Shown: in pieces, positions 16,374 to 25,513 of the stretch | Position numbering within the stretch: the stretch's first letter is position 1 | Layout of the letters: each line of letters opens with the position of its first letter | NCBI GenBank assembly: GCA_937907165.1 | Contig: CALCUH010000214.1 | Span: 3,231 to 67,230, forward strand | DNA: 64,000 bases | From: an uncultured Bacteroidales bacterium | GTDB taxonomy: Bacteria > Bacteroidota > Bacteroidia > Bacteroidales > Paludibacteraceae | Reading direction: 5' to 3' | Program-made: the position numbers and the translations under genes | The notes under the pieces: generated by a model | Databases searched by the model: none | What the model saw: the letters and a program-made list of their open reading frames with translations, nothing else | Told to the model about the DNA's origin: nothing

Positions 16374-18275
16374 ATGGAAAATATAGAGATAACAGCAGAA
16401 ACATTAACTGTAATAACGAACAAACAAGAAAAGATATTAGAAGAAAAATACCACGAATTACGTCAAAAGCAACCCTATGTAATCGAAAACAGCATCAAAA
16501 AATATCTGCCCGATTATCAAAGCGCGTTAAGATACATGCGTGAAGGGAAAAATATCTACACGAGGAAAAACTCAAAAAAAAATTTTCTCATTAACAGCAT
16601 GATCGCCGAATTCAAGGAATTCGTCGCTGAGATATGTTCGATAGAGGATGATAGATTGAACGATATCGAGAATTGCAGCTGCGAAATGATGATAGAACAA
16701 TTATCTGACCCACAAAAAATAGCACTCGAAAAAAAATATAAAGATTTTTGTTCCAAACAACCCAGCATAATTCAAAGCGATATAAGAAAATATTTGCCGA
16801 CATATCATGATGCGGCAAAGTTTTACAATGGGAAAATCAAAATTCATCCCAATCGAGCCAGCAAAAAGGGAAAACTCTTAAACAATATGATAAGTGGATT
16901 CAAAGTGCTCGTATCTCAGTTATATAAAAACAATAACATATTATGGGATAAGAAAAAAAATAGAAGCATCACAAGTGTCGCATACCTCACAAGTGAACAA
17001 ATAGAGTGGGCAAACAATTTCTACCAAGAACACGACCACTTGCCAATGTTTTTCATATTAAAACAATACCTATGCGGTGATAAGTTATCAGAGAAAGAAC
17101 GATTGTTATCTTATTTATCTGGTCTAAACCAAGAAGGAATAGAATATAGCTATGAGGAGGCATCAAAAAAGATAAGACGATCACAAAAGATAACAAGACA
17201 ATTATCCTATCTGAAACTCATTAAAGATGACGAATTGTTAGCACCAGAATTATGGGAACACTATTACACGAAAGATTTCGTGAAAAAAGGTGATGAATTA
17301 TTCGCAAGAATCAAAGAAGAAGAACAAACAGATGTCTCTCTGAACGCCTATTATTTGGTTCGCAAACAAATGCAATCATGTGCCATACTAAAGGTTAAAT
17401 GTGAAGCGGCATACTTCCTGTCACAAAAACTCTCAAACTTATTCGACTTTAAAAAAGCAGTGTCAAAAATAAGTGAGTTGAGACCGAATGTGTACGACAT
17501 AAATGATTACATACCGGCTAAAACAAAAAACAAAGAAACAATACTATCAATCTTAAAAGAGATTCTAAGTGAAAGTTACAACATTGACATAATCGATAAC
17601 AAGATTACTATAACGCGTCAGAACACATATAATGACATTGAAGAGATTGCTGAGACACTATACAATGCGATTAATAAAAGCGACAAACCTCTAAACATTA
17701 AAGAACTTCGCAACTACCTTCCCAGCAAACGCTTCAACAACACTAAATATCTTAATGAGGCGGTTGCGCTCATGCATAAATCGAAACCTGACATAATAGC
17801 AATGTATAATAATCTATATGCGATCAAAGGGAGAAAATACAAATTAGAAAGTCAAAAAGAGGAAAAGAACAGCAACATATTCGAAGATCGCTTTTTACAA
17901 CTGAACAGGTTTATCGAACAAAACAAACGATTCCCATTTGAGTATAGTTCAAACGTAATGGAGAACATCGTCTATCGATTTGTGAACGAAATGCTAGATG
18001 GTAAAATAGACGTCACAATAGAACAGGAAGAAAGATTTGACTCGCTCATAAAAACACATGATAACATACCTCACGACATAAACGACTTTATCTTTCTTAT
18101 GAACTGTCAAAAATACAAGAAACATGTATCACAACATCATAAAAGACCAACATTGAAAGACGATAAAGAACTTTATGAATGGTACAATCGGTCTATATCT
18201 GACTACAACAATCTAAGATGTAGGCAAAAGAAATGGATAACCGATATGATTGGCTCTCTTTCAAGAACGAACTAA
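16374..18275 (+). CDS. 633-aa repeat protein upstream of abiH, candidate defence component
   Basis: No family was recognised with certainty. The N-terminus has two tandem modules of about 80-90 residues: KQEKILEEKYHELRQKQPYV to IKKYLPDYQSALRYM, and QKIALEKKYKDFCSKQPSII to IRKYLPTYHDAAKFY. Each ends with an S.(M)I..FK.(F/L)V helix (NSMIAEFKEFV, NNMISGFKVLV), and a weaker third copy follows near residue 203. Around 420-500 a winged-helix-like segment is visible (LYNAINKSDKPLNIKELRNY). The end (NRFIEQNKRFPFEYSSNVME, then HHKRPTLKDDKELYEWYNRS) resembles helicase-associated (HA) helical repeats, which contact nucleic acid. There is no signal peptide. Its own promoter and structured leader precede it and abiH follows 95 bases later. 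Confidence 0.6.
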   Translation: MENIEITAETLTVITNKQEKILEEKYHELRQKQPYVIENSIKKYLPDYQSALRYMREGKNIYTRKNSKKNFLINSMIAEFKEFVAEICSIEDDRLNDIENCSCEMMIEQLSDPQKIALEKKYKDFCSKQPSIIQSDIRKYLPTYHDAAKFYNGKIKIHPNRASKKGKLLNNMISGFKVLVSQLYKNNNILWDKKKNRSITSVAYLTSEQIEWANNFYQEHDHLPMFFILKQYLCGDKLSEKERLLSYLSGLNQEGIEYSYEEASKKIRRSQKITRQLSYLKLIKDDELLAPELWEHYYTKDFVKKGDELFARIKEEEQTDVSLNAYYLVRKQMQSCAILKVKCEAAYFLSQKLSNLFDFKKAVSKISELRPNVYDINDYIPAKTKNKETILSILKEILSESYNIDIIDNKITITRQNTYNDIEEIAETLYNAINKSDKPLNIKELRNYLPSKRFNNTKYLNEAVALMHKSKPDIIAMYNNLYAIKGRKYKLESQKEEKNSNIFEDRFLQLNRFIEQNKRFPFEYSSNVMENIVYRFVNEMLDGKIDVTIEQEERFDSLIKTHDNIPHDINDFIFLMNCQKYKKHVSQHHKRPTLKDDKELYEWYNRSISDYNNLRCRQKKWITDMIGSLSRTN

Positions 18276-18317
18276 GAAGAATAGAGTATAACCCTACCCT
18301 ACTCAACCTTAACTATG

Positions 18318-18347
18318 TTTGTTTTTCATCGCAAAGAGTTATCTTTG
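18318..18347 (+). promoter_or_regulatory. Promoter of the abiH gene
   Basis: A TTTG -33 box (18318-18321) and a TATCTTTG -7 box (18340-18347) are 18 bases apart, 24 bases before the ATG. abiH can therefore be expressed separately from the 633-aa gene. Confidence 0.6.
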
Positions 18348-18370
18348 TGATAACAAATGACCACTGATAT

Positions 18371-19324
18371 ATGGCAAGCAATAAGAACGTATTCATCATA
18401 GGCAATGGGTTTGATTTAAACCTCGGATTGAACACATCATATGAGAGTTTCTATTACGGCAATGATTGGGAATACGGCAGACAAGAAAGAGGATACGTCT
18501 CGAAGTTGAATCAGGAATTCTATGTGAGCGAATCAATAGATAACACATACGGACGCAACGTCAACCAAGAAAACAGTTTGTATAAGACTTTAGACAACTA
18601 TCCAGTGGATGACTGGTGTGAAGCTGAGAACGTCATTCAAGACTTCGCAATCAACATGAGCGAAAACAGCGAAACAGATGTGGACAAACTCAAAAACAAC
18701 GAAGAAGAATTCGACTTATACCGCCAACGCGTTCGCAAGTTCATTGAACATAGCGTAACAGATCCATATCTAAAAGCCCAATCATGCGCTGCACAAACCC
18801 TCATGGCGATAATCAAAAAGGCGACATATAAAATATATAACTTCAACTATACCAAACTCGAAGATTTTGCTAGTCTATTAAAGATTAAAGGCGACATCGA
18901 TTGCGAAAACGTGCACGGCACCATAGATGACCCTCAGATCATCATGGGAGCCAATGGCAAGGTTGCGCTGGCAAAAGGATATGACATTCTGAAAAAGATG
19001 TATTGCTACGGCTATTCTACGCATAATATCAGCTATGACCTTCAACACGCTGACCAAGTAATCATATTCGGATATTCGATGACCCCCATCGACGAGATAT
19101 ACTTCAAAGAATTTTTAATGAAACAAGTTTCATGCAAAGAAGAAGAGAGAAAAACAATAACCTTCATAACAAAAAACGACGAAGCCAGGCATAAGCTTTT
19201 AAGGAACATACAATCTCTCATCGACAACAATGCAGAAGAATTGTTCCAACGCAACAATGTCAGAATATTTATGACTGAATCATTGGACGAGAAAAGGTTT
19301 AAAGAATTTCTGAAAAATATATAA
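18371..19324 (+). CDS. abiH: AbiH-family abortive infection protein
   Basis: The 317-aa protein shows the AbiH pattern. The N-terminal nucleotide-fold motif is VFIIGNGFDLNLGLNTSYES (residues 7-26). It continues with an NFNYT segment (KIYNFNYTKLEDF), a VHG motif (ENVHGTIDDPQIIMGA) and QVIIFGYSMTPIDEIYF, which resembles the SIR2-like/Rossmann core with an FGHS-type motif. Lactococcal AbiH aborts phage infection; its mechanism is not settled. The gene follows the 633-aa repeat protein and ends at a terminator, making a compact two-gene unit beside the mobilisation genes. Confidence 0.85.
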   Translation: MASNKNVFIIGNGFDLNLGLNTSYESFYYGNDWEYGRQERGYVSKLNQEFYVSESIDNTYGRNVNQENSLYKTLDNYPVDDWCEAENVIQDFAINMSENSETDVDKLKNNEEEFDLYRQRVRKFIEHSVTDPYLKAQSCAAQTLMAIIKKATYKIYNFNYTKLEDFASLLKIKGDIDCENVHGTIDDPQIIMGANGKVALAKGYDILKKMYCYGYSTHNISYDLQHADQVIIFGYSMTPIDEIYFKEFLMKQVSCKEEERKTITFITKNDEARHKLLRNIQSLIDNNAEELFQRNNVRIFMTESLDEKRFKEFLKNI

Positions 19325-19416
19325 AAATTGTACAATAGGGTCTGGGAATGGGCGCCATTTATGGCAGATCGATTGTAGCATTCCCGCCCACCCAAAAAAA
19401 TATAATTATATAAAGC

Positions 19417-19443
19417 AAGGTCATATTTGTGCGATATGACCTT
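19417..19443 (+). terminator. Intrinsic terminator after abiH
   Basis: AAGGTCATAT pairs with ATATGACCTT around a 7-base loop and is followed by TTTT. It lies between two converging genes and ends the rightward transcript. Confidence 0.8.
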
Positions 19444-19449
19444 TTTTAA

Positions 19450-19773
19450 TCATATGATGAAATCCTCATCGACGTTGCCGACACAACGTCTTGTGCGTTT
19501 GCGTTCGGCTAAAAGGTGTTTGACGTTATCAGAGACCTCACTCCAACCAGGCTCACCTGTGCCATTGATGATGTAATCGGCATCAACACCCATCTTATTG
19601 AAGAAATAAATATAGTTAACTAACAAAACAGCGCTTCGCACCTCCTCCTTCTCAAACTTCAAAAGATGTTGGTTTGAGACATCCAGTTCCTTAGCAAGGG
19701 CATACCTCGACATGCCAACCTTCAGACGGATGCCAACCAACCTTTTGACGAGAGATGAAAAATTGTTATCCAT
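19450..19773 (-). CDS. XRE-type helix-turn-helix regulator
   Basis: The 107-aa protein has an N-terminal HTH (LVGIRLKVGMSRYALAKELD, then VSNQHLLKFEKEEV, about residues 12-45) as in Cro/C1-type repressors. The C-terminal half (GVDADYIINGTGEPGWSEVS) matches the short tail common in Bacteroidetes XRE proteins. It lies downstream of the relaxase in the same direction, separated by 93 bases, and may control transfer genes. Confidence 0.8.
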   Translation of the reverse strand: MDNNFSSLVKRLVGIRLKVGMSRYALAKELDVSNQHLLKFEKEEVRSAVLLVNYIYFFNKMGVDADYIINGTGEPGWSEVSDNVKHLLAERKRTRRCVGNVDEDFII

Positions 19774-19866
19774 AAAAACAAAAATAAGGGCACCCTTGAC
19801 GAATGCCCTAGTTTTATCCCTAAAAACAAATGCGTAATCGCATCTAATATCAATGCAAATATAAGA

Positions 19867-22047
19867 CTAAATTTTGATTTTCCTTTTATTTGATAGAGAA
19901 TCGTTCGGATAATTTTTGACCGTATCAATCATGCTTTTGAGATCGTTTTTGCGCATCAAACCAGATAACTTCATAGCAAGTTCGATATTACGTTTTTCAA
20001 GCTCGGCGATTCTCTTCTCTAGATTACGTTTGTTTTCGCTCTCTATCGCTCGAATAATATCGACGATCAATTTATATTTGAAAGTTCCGTAACCATTTCG
20101 TGTAAGAACCGCCGAACGTATGTTGTCGTATAGTTTGCTATATTCAATGACGTCCAATTGGCGAGACAATTCGCCCGACAATCGAACGAACGTGTTCTCT
20201 TTCTCATAGACATCACCGACATAATATTCATAACGGTTATCACGCTTGATCGCATGAATCACATAACCTCTTTCAAGCAACAACTCCACCCTACCCTTAA
20301 TGTCTTGTTCGTTTGATGCGTTAAGCACCCTATTGACCGCATCGGCGGTCATCTTACGTTTCACTTTCAGCAGATCGTCAGCAGTCAGATATTTGAAGAT
20401 ACTCAGGTAAGCCGAAACATCGAACGTGATAGAGTCCAAATCGCCTTCAGCGATTACCTTCAAAAGATCACGTTCCTGTTTAGAGAACAACCTAGCCTTT
20501 GACGTTAAACCGCCCAAGATTAAATCGTGGCCTATAGAAAGCCTACGATTTCTTACCGAGAATAGCTTATCACCATCGACACCGATACCCATGCCGTATA
20601 GGTAATCGGTACGAAGTTTTGCGTCGATACGTTTAGAGTATTCAACAGCGGTTTTAGATTGCGTATTGAAGTATGCGGTCTCTTTTGCAATGATGTCAGC
20701 CAGTTCACTGAATTTGATGCGGATGAACTTATCCATCACAAGACTATTGTAACCGTTGTCCCCTACCCTATCAGACAGTTCCTTCAATAAGCCGTCACGC
20801 AGATCCAACAGATTGTTGACCATCTCGCTTTCATAATAGAAGTCTTTCTTGCGGTGTTCGTTATAGATGTGTTTGATGTTCCGCATAATAAGGGCTTCGT
20901 CCTTTGCGCTAATGCTCAGTTTATCTTCAACGATGAGATTCTGAAGGACAGCAGCAGAGAATTTTATTTCGCTGCCTTTGACGTTCACTTTCCTTATGTT
21001 GTCGTTGAACGACACGCCGTACAACCTACCCTCTTCGTTTCTGAAGAATTGTGCTTGCATAGCGTGCTTGCTCAGTTCAGCGTTAAGCATCGATTCTGAT
21101 ATACCGCTCGGATACTGACGGAGAATGTTAGTGACGACATATTTGATCGCTTTTCTCGCATCTTTAATGAGTTTGTCGTCCTTCATAGTCACAGTCTCAT
21201 TTTTGAAGCGTTCATCTAAACCTTTCTTCGCATAATTTTTGCCGAATGTGGACCCGCTAATACCTCGACTGATTTGTGCGCCCTTATTATTTATAACGCA
21301 ATATTCGACCCCAATATATTCCTCACCTTTGTTGTTCTTACCCTTGACCTCGTAACACGCAACGTTGAACATGTTTAAAACCCTATTATATGCATTCATT
21401 CCATCTATGTTGTGCATATCCTTCACATATCTGAGAACGGTTGCGATACGGTCCTTCAAATCTTTTTCTCCATATGCGACACTATCTGGTTTGAAAGTGA
21501 TCTTGTCGATATAAGCGTTCGCGAGTTTTACATCCTTCTGATATCTTTCTTTCTTGGACAATTTATCCTGCTCTGCTTGATAAAGACCATACTCTTTCTC
21601 AAGAGCTTTTCTGATATTGTTTGACCTTATTTTTTCATAACGGTCATTCAACTTACGACCTGATAAATCTACCTTCACCGTAACAATATGAAGATGGACA
21701 TTATCCACATCCTCGTGCTTGATGACAATGAAAGGTTGATTGCCATAACCCATTCCTTCCATATATCTGCAGGCAATAAGCTTCAATTTATCATCTGGAA
21801 TATCATTCTCCTTCAACGATAAAATAACATGCATTACAGGTTTTTCAGTACGAAGATTTGCATCCAAATATGGTCGAAAAGACTCTGAGAAATCGCTTTT
21901 TTTCATATTAGAAAAATCATCCGACCTTATGCTTTTCGTGATGCAATTCGGTGCAGAAAGTACGGTCGCTTTGCCATTTTCAACCTTGTTAATGTTGTAG
22001 GCAATGACCCCGTTTATATCCTTACCTGTTATTATTTTTGCTATCAT
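19867..22047 (-). CDS. Relaxase / mobilisation nuclease
   Basis: The 726-aa protein has an N-terminal relaxase domain of the MobA/VirD2-like type seen in Bacteroidetes elements. MIAKIITGKDINGVIAYNIN begins the domain. KPVMHVILSLKENDIPDDKL and the metal-binding histidine motif KHEDVDNVHLHIVTVKVD (His111, His118, His120) follow. Nicking at oriT would covalently join the enzyme to the 5' end via an N-terminal tyrosine, perhaps Tyr17. The long C-terminal region ends in a coiled-coil-like stretch (NKRNLEKRIAELEKRNIELA). The start overlaps the mobC-like gene by 26 bases, so translation is coupled. Confidence 0.9.
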   Translation of the reverse strand: MIAKIITGKDINGVIAYNINKVENGKATVLSAPNCITKSIRSDDFSNMKKSDFSESFRPYLDANLRTEKPVMHVILSLKENDIPDDKLKLIACRYMEGMGYGNQPFIVIKHEDVDNVHLHIVTVKVDLSGRKLNDRYEKIRSNNIRKALEKEYGLYQAEQDKLSKKERYQKDVKLANAYIDKITFKPDSVAYGEKDLKDRIATVLRYVKDMHNIDGMNAYNRVLNMFNVACYEVKGKNNKGEEYIGVEYCVINNKGAQISRGISGSTFGKNYAKKGLDERFKNETVTMKDDKLIKDARKAIKYVVTNILRQYPSGISESMLNAELSKHAMQAQFFRNEEGRLYGVSFNDNIRKVNVKGSEIKFSAAVLQNLIVEDKLSISAKDEALIMRNIKHIYNEHRKKDFYYESEMVNNLLDLRDGLLKELSDRVGDNGYNSLVMDKFIRIKFSELADIIAKETAYFNTQSKTAVEYSKRIDAKLRTDYLYGMGIGVDGDKLFSVRNRRLSIGHDLILGGLTSKARLFSKQERDLLKVIAEGDLDSITFDVSAYLSIFKYLTADDLLKVKRKMTADAVNRVLNASNEQDIKGRVELLLERGYVIHAIKRDNRYEYYVGDVYEKENTFVRLSGELSRQLDVIEYSKLYDNIRSAVLTRNGYGTFKYKLIVDIIRAIESENKRNLEKRIAELEKRNIELAMKLSGLMRKNDLKSMIDTVKNYPNDSLSNKRKIKI

Positions 22048-22480
22048 TATTGAAAGTTTTATCAGATATTAAGGATGCGATTTCAACGATTTTCTCCTCT
22101 AAAATTTTCATTTCAGAAAGATAAGTAAGTGTTTTTTTGAGCTCATAACCGAGAATAGTTTCACTGACGTCACCCTTCATAGAGTTAATTTTCGCAGCGA
22201 TTTGGTTAACATTTGACGCTACCAAATGTATGTCTTTAACGTTAGTTTTGATAATATTGAAAAGTTCAATATCAGCAGCAGAAATCTTGGCTGGAGTCTT
22301 TTTGTTCATATAAGAATCCATCAAAAACTTCCGGATCGTAGGTTGCGAACTGTCCTTAAAGATTTTTTTGAACTCGGACAGTTCCGCTTCAGTTAGACGG
22401 AAAACGACATTATGGATTCGTTTTTCATCGCCGTTCTTGGCAGGGCGACCGCCCTTATTAAAAGACTTAACTTCTGACAT
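22022..22480 (-). CDS. MobC-like relaxosome accessory protein
   Basis: The 152-aa protein opens with GGRPAKNGDEKRIHNVVFRL, then TEAELSEFKKIF, a ribbon-helix-helix-type DNA-binding segment. A MobC-like helical region follows (IHLVASNVNQIAAKINSMKG). Such proteins bind oriT and help the relaxase open the DNA. It is the first gene of the leftward mob operon and begins 10 bases from the proposed oriT region. Confidence 0.85.
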   Translation of the reverse strand: MSEVKSFNKGGRPAKNGDEKRIHNVVFRLTEAELSEFKKIFKDSSQPTIRKFLMDSYMNKKTPAKISAADIELFNIIKTNVKDIHLVASNVNQIAAKINSMKGDVSETILGYELKKTLTYLSEMKILEEKIVEIASLISDKTFNNDSKNNNR

Positions 22481-22489
22481 ACAATAAAA

Positions 22490-22624
22490 AATTATCCGAC
22501 TTTGGAGGATAATTGCTCAATCCTCGTATGAAACATTAGTGAAATATGAGGCAAGATAGGTTTTTCGTGTGGAGGGAACCAGAGTGCGAACGGAGGTTTT
22601 TGTAATACGAAAAACACATCTTGC
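22490..22624. other. oriT: Probable origin of transfer (oriT)
   Basis: Next to mobC lie two inverted repeats. The first is AATTATCC/GGATAATT (22490-22497, 22507-22514). The second is an 18-base imperfect pair: GCAAGATAGGTTTTTCGT (22551-22568) against ACGAAAAACACATCTTGC (22607-22624), matching at 15 of 18 positions. The 38 bases between the larger arms are GC-rich against an AT-rich background and contain two similar GGAGG stretches. A large imperfect repeat beside a relaxase operon is the usual oriT design. The nic site is not identified. Confidence 0.65.
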
Positions 22625-22830
22625 TTTTCTTTCAGAAACAAATATAGAAAATTAAAAACATATAAACAAAACAACTCGTCTCTTTAACCAATTAATGACC
22701 ATCATCCAAACAGTAAGCTTCAAAAATTTGTAAATTATAGAATATACAAACAAGCATAAAATACACTCCAACTATTGCCATTACTCGTTATGAAATTCCA
22801 GCATTTATCGGAACTTTAGCGATGTTGAGC

Positions 22831-23220
22831 AACATTTCTATTATATAGCAGAAATGTTTGATGGCATTGTTCTAACTTAATAGCAGTGCGGCAGAAATGT
22901 TTAACAACATTTCTATTAATTTACAATTATGTTATTTTGTTTGATGGCAGAAATGTTTTATATATCTGCTAATATAAATGTTTGTTAGCAGATTTATTAA
23001 TATATTTGGTGGCAGAAATGCAAACATTTATAATATTATGAATGTTAACATTTATAAAATTATAGTAATATGTTTGTTTTTATATTAATTTATTGTTATG
23101 TTTGCCAACAAATATAAATGTGAACAATAATGTTGGCATTTATACATAATAGCATATATGCTAACATAAATGTGGACACTTATAGAAACAACTATGTTGG
23201 TATTTATGTTAACACACAAA
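22831..23220. repeat. AT-rich array of short direct and inverted repeats upstream of parA
   Basis: GCAGAAATGTTT occurs at 22848, 22891 and 22947, with a shortened copy (GCAGAAATG) at 23012. AACATTTCT, its inverse, occurs at 22831 and 22906. Further right the theme drifts to AACATTTATAA and TTAACATAAATG-like copies up to about 23215. No real gene is seen from 22481 to 23243. An in-frame ATG at 23130 would translate the repeats and is not favoured. The array could be a partition site for the ParA-like protein or a control region for the tra operon. Confidence 0.55.
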
Positions 23221-23243
23221 GACCTAAAAACAATATCATAAAT

Positions 23244-23978
23244 ATGAATACGAAAACCATTTCGATTTTATCTCAAAAGGGTGGGTGCGGGAAATCCAGT
23301 TTGACATGCATCCTAGCCAGTTATTTGGCATACACAAAAAAGAAAAAAGTGCTCGTGCTTGATGCCGACTATCCGCAACACACATTTTCAAAATGGCGTA
23401 GCGACGATCTGGAACTAATGGACATGATGGAAACCGTCAAAGCTCAGTTCGGAGCGCAAGGTATACCAGCGTATGAAATCATCGGATGCGACATCAACCA
23501 AGGCGGTCAAGTCATGTATGTTCTTGACGTGCTAGAAAAGGCGAGAGGTCTATTCGATTATGTACTGATAGACTTACCAGGAACATTCAACAATAACAAC
23601 CTCGGAAACATACTCGCGAACATCGATATAATGTTAGTACCGTTCACCGACGCGAAGGAAACCTTCAGAAGTTCTTTCGAGAGCCTCATAATTCTTTTCA
23701 ACATGAAACAGTCTATGGGACTTGACCAAAAGATATATGCATTCTGGAACCAATATTACAGCCAAATGAATAAGGAGTTCTTCGAAGCGCTCGAGGCTGA
23801 ATTGAAAAAAACGCCTCTGACGGGCATTCTACAGAACAAAGTGGGCAATTCAAGAAAGATATTCAACCGCGAATGCCGTAACACCATGTTCCCTCCACGC
23901 AAAGCGTTTCTTGATCAAAAAGGAACAGGAATCAACATCGGAGGGTTTTTAAGTGAAATATACAAAATCGTGAAATAA
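23244..23978 (+). CDS. traA: ParA-family ATPase, TraA of the conjugation operon
   Basis: Counted from the ATG at 23244 (MNTKTISILSQKGGCGKSSL) the protein is 244 aa. It has the deviant Walker A KGGCGKSS, the switch region VLVLDADYPQHTFSKW and DYVLIDLPGTF. This is the ParA/MinD fold that heads Bacteroidetes tra operons as TraA. The longer reading from 23130 would add 38 residues encoded by the repeat array. The stop overlaps the next start by one base. It may position the element or the transfer machine. Confidence 0.85.
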   Translation: MNTKTISILSQKGGCGKSSLTCILASYLAYTKKKKVLVLDADYPQHTFSKWRSDDLELMDMMETVKAQFGAQGIPAYEIIGCDINQGGQVMYVLDVLEKARGLFDYVLIDLPGTFNNNNLGNILANIDIMLVPFTDAKETFRSSFESLIILFNMKQSMGLDQKIYAFWNQYYSQMNKEFFEALEAELKKTPLTGILQNKVGNSRKIFNRECRNTMFPPRKAFLDQKGTGINIGGFLSEIYKIVK

Positions 23979-24418
23979 TGGTTAACAACAAGAAAAAAGA
24001 CATAGAAAAGGCGAATGCAATGACAGGAATGGGGACATTCTCTGATATGCTAGGTCAAATCAGTTCTCAGTCTGCGATAAGGCAAAAAGAAGAAGAAAAA
24101 AAAGAGGTCGAAGAAGCAGCGCCTGTGAGCACGGCACCTGTAAACGAGCCAAAAAGCGAGGAGAAGAAGGGGAAAAAGAAAAGATACACCCTCGAAGATG
24201 TGCTTACCATCAAGCCAAATTACAAAAACGCTAATATCTCGGTGATGATACCAGTAGAAGTAAGAAACTTCTTGAACTTGCTGAAGGAATTATCGCCAAA
24301 CAATTCAAGCATGTCACAGATTCTAAGTAACATCGTAGACGACTTCAAGACGGCTCACAAAGAAGAGATCACCGAACTTCTAAAAAAGTCGAATGAAGAA
24401 AAGATGAACTTGTTTTAA
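23978..24418 (+). CDS. TraB-like (DUF3408-type) conjugation protein
   Basis: The 146-aa protein has a charged, low-complexity N-terminal half (KEEEKKEVEEAAPVS, EEKKGKKKR). A compact C-terminal domain (ANISVMIPVEVRNFLNLLKE) looks like the ribbon-helix-helix-type domain of DUF3408 proteins, which follow TraA in Bacteroidetes elements. It could be a ParB-like partner of the ParA protein. Assignment rests on position and pattern. Confidence 0.6.
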   Translation: MVNNKKKDIEKANAMTGMGTFSDMLGQISSQSAIRQKEEEKKEVEEAAPVSTAPVNEPKSEEKKGKKKRYTLEDVLTIKPNYKNANISVMIPVEVRNFLNLLKELSPNNSSMSQILSNIVDDFKTAHKEEITELLKKSNEEKMNLF

Positions 24419-24442
24419 AAATAGATCAAAAAAAATTACTGT

Positions 24443-25183
24443 ATGTTTGGGTTGGATTCTATCAGTTGGCGCTCTTTTTTAATATTTGCGCTGGTGCTTT
24501 GCGTCGTCCTAGATGCGGTGGTTGTTTTAGTCATAAAATTAAGGCGACCTAAGACAAACCATTCTGACGCTATACGCATGAAGAAAAGCATGACATATAG
24601 CGATGACGAAGATATCACCGTCAAAAGCGCCTATAGCGACTTCAACGAGCAGGAAATGGTCAGAGTCGATATAGTAGAAGAGACCGTTAAGAACACACCC
24701 GAAGAACAGACAGCGTCAGTTGACCAAACTGAAACAAACGAGACCGAGGCAAATGGCGAGGCGATGCAATACGACCAGAACACCTATGAGGGTATGTTCG
24801 GAGAAGAGACCTTGCCAACCAACTTCATACCCCAAAAACAAAAAGAAGCCATCGTATCAAACAACAACATGTTGACATACGACGAAATGATGAAGGTGCT
24901 TGAAGAAAAGCCAGAAACATTCGAGGTGAAAAAAGATCCGACGGCAACGATAAATAACATCTTCACAAAATACGCTCCGGAAGAAGGGGAAAAAGGGGAA
25001 GAAAAATTAGATGAGTCGACAGAGGAGCGAAGTGAAGATGAAAATGACGACGAAAACGAGTCGGAAGGCGAAAGCGTAAAGCAAGCCGATGACAACTATG
25101 ACGATGATCCTTCAAAAGGTTTCATGATAAATGCAAATCAAAGGTGTGACGATAACACATTCGGAACAAATCCGTACATATGA
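24443..25183 (+). CDS. Membrane-anchored acidic protein of the tra operon
   Basis: The 246-aa protein has one N-terminal transmembrane segment (LIFALVLCVVLDAVVVLVIK, about residues 12-31), followed by a basic stretch (LRRPK) and a long, very acidic, repeat-poor tail (DEDITVKSAYSDFNEQEM, EERSEDENDDENESEGES). It occupies the traC/traD position between traB and traE. No catalytic motif is seen. Confidence 0.55.
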   Translation: MFGLDSISWRSFLIFALVLCVVLDAVVVLVIKLRRPKTNHSDAIRMKKSMTYSDDEDITVKSAYSDFNEQEMVRVDIVEETVKNTPEEQTASVDQTETNETEANGEAMQYDQNTYEGMFGEETLPTNFIPQKQKEAIVSNNNMLTYDEMMKVLEEKPETFEVKKDPTATINNIFTKYAPEEGEKGEEKLDESTEERSEDENDDENESEGESVKQADDNYDDDPSKGFMINANQRCDDNTFGTNPYI

Positions 25184-25207
25184 ATTTTTAACTAATATAT
25201 TTTTATT

Positions 25208-25513
25208 ATGAAGAAAAAATTGTTTTTACTTATGGCGTTAGCAACTAACGCATTCTACTGTTTCGCGGATGACAAGAAAGCTTCAGCCGCTTTAGATGCA
25301 GCGAATACTCAAATCACAGACATGTTGAATAGCGCATTGACGTTGTTCGCTAGCCTTTGCGGTATCTTCGCATTGGCTGGTGGTGCTGTAGTAGCATACA
25401 AGATGTTCAACGGCGACCAGGATAGCGCTAAGAAAATCGGCTCATGGGTAGGTGGTTTGATCGTTGCATGCGTGGTTATGATGGTGGTTAAATCTTTCTT
25501 CTTCGGAAAGTAA
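25208..25513 (+). CDS. traE: TraE (DUF4134), probable pilin-like subunit
   Basis: The 101-aa protein has a signal peptide (MKKKLFLLMALATNAFYCFA) and two hydrophobic helices (LTLFASLCGIFALAGGAVVA and IGSWVGGLIVACVVMMVVKS). This is the size and topology of TraE and of VirB2-type pilins. Its codons look more optimised than those of neighbouring tra genes, which fits a protein needed in many copies. traF follows with the start touching the stop. Confidence 0.85.
   Translation: MKKKLFLLMALATNAFYCFADDKKASAALDAANTQITDMLNSALTLFASLCGIFALAGGAVVAYKMFNGDQDSAKKIGSWVGGLIVACVVMMVVKSFFFGK

Noticed and set aside
23130..23243. N-terminal extension of the ParA-like protein from an ATG at 23130
   Set aside because: It would translate the repeat array. 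The ParA fold starts immediately after the ATG at 23244, as expected for the family.
24784..25095. Serine-rich leftward ORF opposite the acidic membrane-anchored tra protein
   Set aside because: The serine/phenylalanine-rich composition is what the reverse strand of acidic GAA/GAT-rich codons produces; no motif is seen.
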